Source of the DNA: Anaerolineales bacterium UBA3071
GTDB lineage: Bacteria > Chloroflexota > Anaerolineae > UBA3071
Assembly: GCA_002366755.1 (NCBI GenBank)
Contig: DFBV01000262.1
Location: 1,945-7,087, forward strand
Direction: 5' to 3'
DNA: 5,143 nt
Shown: positions 1 through 5,143 of the stretch, one piece after another
Numbering within the stretch: position 1 is the first letter of the stretch
Layout: each line of letters starts with the position of its first letter
The notes under the pieces: generated by a model
What the model was told of the DNA's origin: nothing
Databases searched by the model: none
The model's input: the letters and a program-made list of their open reading frames with translations, nothing else
Program-made: the position numbers and the translations under genes

Positions 1-1
1 G

Positions 2-172
2 GGCTGCCGCGCTTCCTGGCCAGGGCCGGGTTGCAGATCTACCGATGGTTTCGATAGCGCATTCCAGTTACTCAAAGCCATCGAAACCGATGTGGGCTGG
101 ATACTTGTGCATACGCGAGCGAAAAGACGCGGAAATGAGCTTCGAGCCTGGGTGCTGGTCTCGGACCATTGA
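2..172 (+). other. Possible 3' end of an upstream gene (very uncertain)
   Basis: The reading frame starting at base 2 is open from the window edge to a TGA at 170-172 (56 codons). Its second half reads like a plausible globular protein tail, with segments such as FQLLKAIETDVGWILVHTRA. An alternative frame starting at base 1 is open for 18 codons and ends with TAG at 55-57 (tail RAGLQIYRWFR). The two are mutually exclusive as gene ends, and neither matches a family I recognise. An open run of this length can arise by chance at this GC content. If the longer one is real, it ends 21 bases before the ATG of the TIR gene and may belong to the same transcription unit. Confidence 0.2.
47..88. repeat. 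Imperfect 12-bp inverted repeat (hairpin or operator candidate)
   Basis: Bases 47-58 (GGTTTCGATAGC) and 77-88 (GCCATCGAAACC) are reverse complements at 11 of 12 positions; the only mismatch is A56 against C79. The spacer is 18 bases. The repeat lies about 105 bases upstream of the first TIR gene. No run of T follows the right arm, so it does not look like an intrinsic terminator. It could be a regulator-binding site, an mRNA leader hairpin, or simply chance within an upstream coding tail. Confidence 0.5.
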
Positions 173-180
173 TCTACATT

Positions 181-187
181 GGAGGGG
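181..187 (+). promoter_or_regulatory. Ribosome binding site deciding the start of the first TIR gene
   Basis: GGAGGGG lies 6 bases before the ATG at 194, an ideal distance. The in-frame TTG at 179 overlaps the upstream edge of this site and has no comparable purine-rich stretch before it. The ATG at 194 is therefore the better start. Confidence 0.75.
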
Positions 188-193
188 AAGGAG

Positions 194-1306
194 ATGGGTA
201 GCTACCGCGTATTCATCAGCTATTCGCACGAAGACTACGAATTGGTAGAGAAGCTTGTCAGCATTCTGGAAGAGAATGGCCTGACTCCGATGTGGGATAG
301 GGATTTTGCGTGGGGCCATGGATTTCCTGAGCAAATAAAGAACTTCATCGCCCATGCCCATGTTTTTGTTCCGGTTATCACCGAGGCGTCCAGCAAGCGA
401 GGATGGGTGCATCAGGAGATTGGATATGCTATGGCCTTGAACGTTCCGATACTGCCGGTCACGCTAGACAGAGTCCCGGGAGAAATGCTCCAGCAGTTGT
501 TGGCAGTGTCATGGAGTGATGACTTGGAGATCCTCAAGCCGAAGTTGTCATTCCGAACATTCGCCAATCTGGTACGTCATGCTCAAGGGAATTCTCGTCC
601 ACTGTTCGAATGTGCTGAACTGCAGGAAGACCGCACCATGATGATGGTGGAGTATGCAACCAAGGTGCTAGAGTTAGGATATCATGGCCATGTCCGACAG
701 AAAGGAGCACTGAGCTCATTCCACATACCAGACAAGCCTGTAAGCAATCCAGTTTGGTACCAACGCTATGGCTCAATTGAACCCAGCCTCTTCCGATGTA
801 AGTTGCTTCGGGACGAACGCCGGTTGTTGGGAGAGCACGCCCGTGAGAGCGGATGCAGTCTGATAGTGAATCCCTATCTCTCATACGAGAAATATGGGTC
901 CCAGGCGAGAATGGTTCGACTGAGAACCCTTCTGGAATTCCTGGAGTCCATGCCTGATGATATGGTCAGGGTGGCAATGAGCAAGAGAACGCCAGAAGGA
1001 CAGAGTGTAACAGTTGTTGGTGATTGGTTCGCTGCTGAATCTGTTTCTGCGTCCATTGGCAAAGGCTACCGGCAAACGATCTTCACCCGGCATGCCCCTA
1101 CTGTGCAGAGTATGTTGGAACTCTTCGATCAGGAACTCGAAGATCTAATTCATGAACAGGAGCATATGACTGGGTCGTCAAGAGACGCTGCCGTAGCCAC
1201 GCTAAGGCGAATGCTAGTCGAGTTGGAAGAGAGTTCCTACGATGGATCTGGTCGAGCAGTTCCGACCGTTCGCACAAGCGTACAGCCCACCGGCTGCCGG
1301 CGGTAG
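194..1306 (+). CDS. TIR-domain protein with an unrecognised C-terminal domain
   Basis: A 370-residue cytoplasmic protein without signal peptide or membrane helix. Residues about 4-105 form a bacterial TIR domain: first strand YRVFISYSHED (4-14), a WDRD loop (34-37), strand VFVPVIT (57-63), and the W71-V-x-x-E75 motif followed by the NVPILPV strand (83-89). In this family the glutamate equivalent to E75 is the catalytic residue for NAD+ cleavage, so an active NADase or cyclic ADP-ribose-type synthase is likely but not shown. Residues about 110-345 match no family I can name. They include a hydrophobic stretch SLIVNPY (222-228), a GDWFAAES segment (276-283) and a TRHAPTV segment (298-304), and end in charged helices. 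The last ~25 residues look disordered. The start is ATG 194, chosen over TTG 179 because of the ribosome site. It is first in a tight cluster, 17 bases before the RelA/SpoT fusion gene, and its base composition looks AT-richer than that gene (one 60-base line about 48% GC). The C-terminal part may recognise the trigger or a partner. Confidence 0.9.
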   Translation: MGSYRVFISYSHEDYELVEKLVSILEENGLTPMWDRDFAWGHGFPEQIKNFIAHAHVFVPVITEASSKRGWVHQEIGYAMALNVPILPVTLDRVPGEMLQQLLAVSWSDDLEILKPKLSFRTFANLVRHAQGNSRPLFECAELQEDRTMMMVEYATKVLELGYHGHVRQKGALSSFHIPDKPVSNPVWYQRYGSIEPSLFRCKLLRDERRLLGEHARESGCSLIVNPYLSYEKYGSQARMVRLRTLLEFLESMPDDMVRVAMSKRTPEGQSVTVVGDWFAAESVSASIGKGYRQTIFTRHAPTVQSMLELFDQELEDLIHEQEHMTGSSRDAAVATLRRMLVELEESSYDGSGRAVPTVRTSVQPTGCRR

Positions 1307-1311
1307 CATTT

Positions 1312-1317
1312 AGGAGG
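1312..1317 (+). promoter_or_regulatory. Ribosome binding site of the RelA/SpoT-SLOG-RyR gene
   Basis: AGGAGG sits in the 17-base gap after the first TIR gene, 6 bases before the ATG at 1324. It is a perfect match to the anti-Shine-Dalgarno core and fixes the start. The gap leaves no room for a separate promoter or terminator, supporting co-transcription. Confidence 0.9.
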
Positions 1318-1323
1318 CATACC

Positions 1324-3813
1324 ATGATAGATGCTAGCAAGGAGGCGGAGCGCCAACGGGTTTGCCAGCAAATAGAGGAGTACCGGGACATGTACCCCCG
1401 CTATGTGAAGTGTGCCCAGACGCTCAAGCAGGTGCTGGAAAGGGCCGCGAGGCAGTACGCCCCCCTGGCCATCGTGCAGACCCGGCCGAAGGGGATTGCC
1501 AGCTTCGCCGAGAAGATCCAGCGCAAGAAGGCCAAGTACTGGGATCCGGTCAACCAGATCACCGACCTGTGCGGCGGACGCGTCATCACGCACACGCACT
1601 CCGAAGTGGAGGCCGTCTGTGAGTTCATCGAAGAACACTTCGATGTGGACTGGGAAAACAGCATTGACGTCTCCCAGCGGCTCAAGCCGGCCGAGTTTGG
1701 CTATCGCTCCATCCACTACGTGGTCAAGTTCAAGCCGGGCGTCTTCCCGACAGAAGAGATAGATGTCACCATCCCTGACGATCTGTTTGGCCTGAAAGCC
1801 GAGATCCAAGTACGGACACTATCGGAGCATGCCTGGGCATCCTTCAGCCATGAAAAGGCCTACAAGGGCCCGTTCGCCATCCCGGAAAAGTGGCAGCGGG
1901 AACTGGCAGGTTTGGCGGCCATGTTGGAAGAGGCGGACCATGCCTTCTCCAGAATCCAGGCCGGCCTGCAGACCTACGCGGCCAGCTATGGTGCCTACAT
2001 GACCGAAGAGCAGATGCGGGACGAGATTGCCCTGTTGGAGACCGTTCTGGCCTGTGACCCGGATAACGCCGAACTGGCCCACCGCATCGGGAAACTGGCG
2101 CTGACGCTGGGGGACTGGCAGAAGGCCATTGACATGCTTTCCAAATACGTCGAGTCCGGCTATCAGCCAATCCTGCGGGACCTTGGTGTTGCCATCTGCA
2201 AGGTGCACTGGGCCGATCCGAGCGGCCCGGATTACCGACAGGGCCAAAGCTACCTGGAGGCTGCCAGCGCGCCGCCTCATAGAGACGCCGATGCCCTGGC
2301 TTCTCTGGCGGGTACCTGGAAAGCGATTGACGAAGACCGGGCACGGGCACTCTACCGTCAGGCCTTCGAAGTTGATCCGTCTGATCCCTATGCACTGAGC
2401 AACTACCTGGTGTATGCGATTGCTTACCAGCGAGATACCTCGTCCGTCTCGCTGATGGCCCCCGCCATTGAGGCTGCCATGCAGAGATGCCGCGACCAGG
2501 CCGATGTGGGCATGAATCTGCCCTGGGCCTTTTACAACATCGGCATGTTCCACTTGCTCCTGGGGCAACCCTACGAGAGCCTGGCTGCATACGCCAAGGC
2601 CGTCCAGTTCAGCACAAACTACTGGATGATAGACACGTCACTGCGGTTGCTGGACAGGCTCGCCGTCGTCCGAGACGAACTGCCAGGCTACGAGTGGAAA
2701 CGCAGGCTGCTGTTGGTTGGCTGGGCTGTGAAGTTCCCCGCGTCCGCCGACGACGAGCGAGTCAGGCGGCTGGCTTCCGCCGGGTACGGACCGATCGCTG
2801 GACCCGTCGTGATCGTGTCCGGCGGCTGCAATGCCAGTGTGGAACAGCAGATGCGAACCTATCGCCCGCTCCTGCTGGAGGCGTTCCGAGACTTCCAAGG
2901 CACGCTCATCTCTGGCGGGTCCACCGCAGGGATCGCTGGCCTGATTGGTGAGGTACAGCAGCAGTACCCCGATGCCATCCACACCATCGGCTACGTCCCG
3001 GAACTGATCCCTGCCGGCGTGGCTGTGGACAGCCGCTACCGGGAGATCCGCTATACCACAGGTCATGATTTCAGCGCCTTGGAACCGCTGCAATACTGGA
3101 TTGATCTCATGATCTCCGGCATTCAGCCGGGCCAGGTCAAGCTGCTGGGCATCAATGGGGGCGCCATCGCGGCGGCCGAGTACACGATGGCCCTGGCGTT
3201 GGGGGCGCGCGTGGCGATAGTGGAGGGCAGTGGGCGCGCGGCGGCGCAACTGCTCTCCGATGCCGATTGGGACGACTCCAAGCTGCTATTGCGGTTGCCG
3301 GCCGATGCCATGACCGTTCGAGCGTTCATCGGCTCGGGGAGTCCCAAACTACCGGACGATATTCGCGAGACCATCGCACGCGCGTCCCATGAGGCGTACC
3401 GCAAGCTCCAGGCCAGCCGTCGATCAAGCGAGGATCCGGCGATGGCAGAATGGGACCTACTCCCGAACAACTTCCAAGAGTCCAATCGCCAGCAGGCCGA
3501 CCATATTGCGGAGAAGCTGCGCCAGATCGGCTGCTCCATGTACCCAGTTACGGACGGGGAGATATCGCCTATGGAGTTCACCGACAGCGAGATAGAGATC
3601 ATGGCAGAAATGGAGCACGCCCGTTGGACCGCTGAGCGGCTGCTCGACGGCTGGACGTGGGACGAGCAGCGAGACGTTCTCAAGAAGACCAGCCCTTACC
3701 TGGTGCCCTGGTCGGCCCTTGCCGATGACGTGAAGGAGTGGGATCGAGAGAGCGTGCGCAGGATACCCGAATCGCTGGCCAAGGTGGGATTGGAAGTGCG
3801 TCGGGCGGCATAG
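1324..3813 (+). CDS. RelA/SpoT nucleotide pyrophosphokinase fused to TPR, TRPM-like SLOG and RyR domains
   Basis: An 829-residue soluble multidomain protein. Residues about 20-215 are a RelA/SpoT synthetase domain with the family's active-site motifs intact: R54-x-K56-x3-S60-x3-K64 (ATP binding), D81-L with G84-G-R86 (metal site region), G126-Y-R-S-x-H131, and E160-x-Q162-x-R164-T165 followed by W171, H176-E177 and Y180-K181. No HD hydrolase domain precedes it and no TGS/ACT regulatory domains follow, so it is unlike long Rel/RelA/SpoT proteins. Residues about 232-440 carry TPR-like helical repeats (for example the GDWQKAIDML and GQPYESLAAYAKAV segments). Residues about 490-690 form a Rossmann-like SLOG domain of the TRPM-related type: strand VVIV (495-498), SGG (499-501), SGGSTAGIAG (530-539) and a later GSGRAAAQLL segment. 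Residues about 710-829 are a RyR domain: W710, the SN/QA segment, E764-H-A-R-W768, G776-W777 and V-P-W796. In Rel family enzymes the reaction transfers pyrophosphate from ATP to GDP/GTP. Relatives that are toxins instead make ppApp or pyrophosphorylate tRNA, so the acceptor here is unknown. I infer that the SLOG-RyR half senses a nucleotide ligand and the TPR region transmits or scaffolds. It is flanked on both sides by TIR genes. Confidence 0.93.
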   Translation: MIDASKEAERQRVCQQIEEYRDMYPRYVKCAQTLKQVLERAARQYAPLAIVQTRPKGIASFAEKIQRKKAKYWDPVNQITDLCGGRVITHTHSEVEAVCEFIEEHFDVDWENSIDVSQRLKPAEFGYRSIHYVVKFKPGVFPTEEIDVTIPDDLFGLKAEIQVRTLSEHAWASFSHEKAYKGPFAIPEKWQRELAGLAAMLEEADHAFSRIQAGLQTYAASYGAYMTEEQMRDEIALLETVLACDPDNAELAHRIGKLALTLGDWQKAIDMLSKYVESGYQPILRDLGVAICKVHWADPSGPDYRQGQSYLEAASAPPHRDADALASLAGTWKAIDEDRARALYRQAFEVDPSDPYALSNYLVYAIAYQRDTSSVSLMAPAIEAAMQRCRDQADVGMNLPWAFYNIGMFHLLLGQPYESLAAYAKAVQFSTNYWMIDTSLRLLDRLAVVRDELPGYEWKRRLLLVGWAVKFPASADDERVRRLASAGYGPIAGPVVIVSGGCNASVEQQMRTYRPLLLEAFRDFQGTLISGGSTAGIAGLIGEVQQQYPDAIHTIGYVPELIPAGVAVDSRYREIRYTTGHDFSALEPLQYWIDLMISGIQPGQVKLLGINGGAIAAAEYTMALALGARVAIVEGSGRAAAQLLSDADWDDSKLLLRLPADAMTVRAFIGSGSPKLPDDIRETIARASHEAYRKLQASRRSSEDPAMAEWDLLPNNFQESNRQQADHIAEKLRQIGCSMYPVTDGEISPMEFTDSEIEIMAEMEHARWTAERLLDGWTWDEQRDVLKKTSPYLVPWSALADDVKEWDRESVRRIPESLAKVGLEVRRAA

Positions 3814-3836
3814 GCAGCACTCGTCAAGGCATCGTG

Positions 3837-3847
3837 AGGAGGAGGTG
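3837..3847 (+). promoter_or_regulatory. Extended ribosome binding site of the second TIR gene
   Basis: AGGAGGAGGTG covers two overlapping AGGAGG registers (3837-3842 and 3840-3845). The downstream register plus GTG (3840-3847) matches nearly the whole anti-Shine-Dalgarno sequence and lies 7 bases before the ATG at 3853. It suggests strong translation. The surrounding 39-base gap (3814-3852) shows no hairpin with a T run and no obvious promoter. Confidence 0.88.
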
Positions 3848-3852
3848 CAGAC

Positions 3853-5143
3853 ATGAGCAACGTATTCATCAGCCATGTAGAAGAGGATGGCGATGTGGCA
3901 CTGGAGATTGCGCAAGGGCTGGAGGCAGCGGGCTACACGACCTGGTATTACGAGCGCGACAGCCAGGTGGGTTCCCTCTATCTGCTCCAGGTAGGTCAGG
4001 CCATTGAGCGATCCAGAGCCGTTGTTCTGATCATATCCTCGGACTCCCTTGCCTCCAACCAGGTGACCAACGAAGTCGTCCGCGCCTATGAAAGCGACAA
4101 GCCCTTCTTGCCGGTACTGCGCGATATCACTCATCCCCAGTTTCAGCAGCGGCAAACGCTGTGGCGGCAAGCCTTGGGCGCCACCGTTGCCATCAACCTT
4201 CCGCCGGAGGGTGTGCCTGCCATCCTGCCCAGGCTCATGGATGGTCTGAGGGCCTTGGGGATCCAGCCGAAGAGCAAAGAGGAGCGGGAAGCCGAAGCCC
4301 GAGAACAGGAAAGGGCCAAGAAGGTGGTCGGCCTCTTGACCAAGGCAGGGGAGGCACGGTCGGCGGAGAAGTGGGATGAGGCCATAACGCTTCTGAAAGA
4401 GGCACTGGAGCTGGCGCCGAACGATGAAGCGGTTCAAGGGAGGCTCCGGGGGGTTCAAAAGCAGCAGCGGGAGAGTCAACTGAGTGCGCTCAGGGCTCGT
4501 GCTCGGAGCCTGGCGGAGGCGGAGGAGTGGGACGAGGCTTTGTCCACCTGGCGCGAGGTTCTGGCTCTGGAGCCCGAAGATCGAGAGGGAGCTGAGGCCA
4601 GGATCCAGCAGGTCGAGAAGTTGCGAGAAATGGCCCAGGCCTACGACCAAGCGCAAGCGGCCATGGCCAGAAAGGACTACGACCAGGCTACCGAGTTGCT
4701 ACAGGGCCTCGTCGTCCAGGACCCGAGCTACAAAGACGCCGCCCGGTTGCTGGCCAAGGCCGTGGAACTGCGTCGAATTGGGGGACGACCCAAACCGAGC
4801 AGGTGGCTGTGGGGAGCTGTGGCAACCGTAGCCCTCGTGGCCGTGGCATTGGTTGTGACACAGGTCTTGCCTCGCTTGGCTCCTTCTGGTCAGGAGACGA
4901 CGCCTGTCTTCACTCAGGCTGTGGCCGACGCCACTGCCGTTGGCCCAGCTCCAGATGACACACCTATGCTCTCTGAAACGGATGCTGCCACGGCAACCAG
5001 TCAGGTGGAGTCCGCAGCGACTGCAACCTCTACTTTCTTCTCGCAGAAGTCCAAGCCCGAGAGTGCCACGGCAACTCACACATTGGCACCCACTGCTCCT
5101 GTGACACCGGAATCGCCCACGGTTTCCACCGCGGCTTCGCCTA
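3853..5143 (+). CDS. Membrane-anchored TIR protein with TPR-like repeats, truncated by the window end
   Basis: The frame is open from ATG 3853 to the last base (430 codons visible, no stop), so the C terminus is missing. Residues 1-135 are a TIR domain: NVFISHVEEDGDVA at the start, WYYERD (32-37), strand AVVLIISSDSL (56-66), then E74 in the TNEVVRAYE helix and the PFLPVL strand. E74 is at the place of the catalytic NADase glutamate, although the usual tryptophan four residues before it is absent (SNQVTNE). Residues about 140-160 are a charged, probably coiled helix. Three TPR-like units follow with helix-B motifs W174-DEA, W226-DEA and Y276-DQA, spaced 50-52 residues. A single hydrophobic segment (W318 to about T336), preceded by RRIGGRPKPSR, is a transmembrane helix; the positive residues predict TIR and repeats inside, C terminus outside. 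From residue 338 onward the chain is rich in Thr, Ala, Ser and Pro, a typical disordered extracytoplasmic linker, perhaps leading to a domain outside this window. It follows the RelA/SpoT fusion by 39 bases and probably acts with it at the membrane. High confidence in domains, none in the ligand. Confidence 0.88.
   Translation, partial: MSNVFISHVEEDGDVALEIAQGLEAAGYTTWYYERDSQVGSLYLLQVGQAIERSRAVVLIISSDSLASNQVTNEVVRAYESDKPFLPVLRDITHPQFQQRQTLWRQALGATVAINLPPEGVPAILPRLMDGLRALGIQPKSKEEREAEAREQERAKKVVGLLTKAGEARSAEKWDEAITLLKEALELAPNDEAVQGRLRGVQKQQRESQLSALRARARSLAEAEEWDEALSTWREVLALEPEDREGAEARIQQVEKLREMAQAYDQAQAAMARKDYDQATELLQGLVVQDPSYKDAARLLAKAVELRRIGGRPKPSRWLWGAVATVALVAVALVVTQVLPRLAPSGQETTPVFTQAVADATAVGPAPDDTPMLSETDAATATSQVESAATATSTFFSQKSKPESATATHTLAPTAPVTPESPTVSTAASP

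Noticed and set aside
47..88. Intrinsic terminator for an upstream gene
   Set aside because: The hairpin has an 18-base loop and no following T run.
179..193. TTG at 179 as start of the first TIR gene
   Set aside because: It overlaps the upstream edge of the ribosome site that serves ATG 194, and the TIR domain begins right after the ATG; the five extra residues add nothing typical of the family.
45..248. A 67-codon frame beginning at ATG 45
   Set aside because: It overlaps the start of the TIR gene in another frame, has no ribosome site, and its product is Trp/Arg/Ser-rich without recognisable features.
1324..1980. Classical long Rel/RelA/SpoT housekeeping stringent-response enzyme
   Set aside because: No HD hydrolase domain before the synthetase and no TGS, zinc-finger or ACT domains after it; instead TPR, SLOG and RyR follow.
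1819..2590. Two overlapping ~250-codon minus-strand frames opposite the TPR region
   Set aside because: Both are antisense to the conserved fusion gene, overlap each other, and have no family motif or convincing ribosome site; GC-rich shadow frames.
2782..3390. Lysine decarboxylase-like LOG cytokinin enzyme
   Set aside because: The Rossmann-like glycine motifs fit the wider SLOG superfamily, but the PGGxGTxxE motif of LOG enzymes is absent, and the RyR neighbour and later GSGRAAAQLL segment favour the TRPM-type SLOG sensor.
3457..4656. A 399-codon open frame on the minus strand spanning the second and third genes
   Set aside because: It lies antisense to two genes with clear domain motifs and crosses their junction; its predicted product is Leu/Pro/Arg/Gly-rich with no recognisable domain, as expected for a shadow in GC-rich coding DNA.

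Overview
The window holds a compact, one-direction gene cluster on the + strand: TIR-domain protein (194-1306), a RelA/SpoT synthetase fused to TPR, TRPM-like SLOG and RyR domains (1324-3813), and a second TIR protein with TPR-like repeats, one membrane helix and a Thr/Ala/Ser/Pro-rich tail that runs off the window (3853-5143+). The gaps are only 17 and 39 bases. Each start has a strong Shine-Dalgarno sequence and no terminator-like hairpin separates the genes, so they are most likely one operon.

Organism: a bacterium of moderate to high GC. The three canonical purine-rich ribosome sites, the TIR/TPR multidomain architecture, and the low-complexity Thr/Pro/Ala linker straight after a single membrane helix are reminiscent of Chloroflexota (Anaerolineae-like). 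This is inference from style, not a demonstrated assignment. Gene 1 looks AT-richer than genes 2 and 3.

Layout: 1-193 is upstream DNA with an imperfect 12-bp inverted repeat (47-58/77-88) and possibly the 3' end of a preceding gene. The rest, apart from the two short gaps, is coding. No tRNA, rRNA, CRISPR array or mobile element was seen.

Working hypothesis: this is a nucleotide-signalling immune or stress system. TIR domains of this kind commonly cleave NAD+ and release ADP-ribose or cyclic ADP-ribose variants. SLOG domains, including that of Thoeris ThsA and the related N-terminal region of the TRPM2 channel, bind such products. The RyR domain is named after ryanodine receptors, channels linked pharmacologically to cyclic ADP-ribose. 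The central protein would then be the sensor-effector: ligand binding by the SLOG/RyR half would switch on an alarmone (or tRNA-modifying) RelA/SpoT synthetase at its N terminus. The second, membrane-anchored TIR would place one signal source or sensor at the cytoplasmic membrane. The domain calls are well supported by motifs; the signalling connection is inferred.
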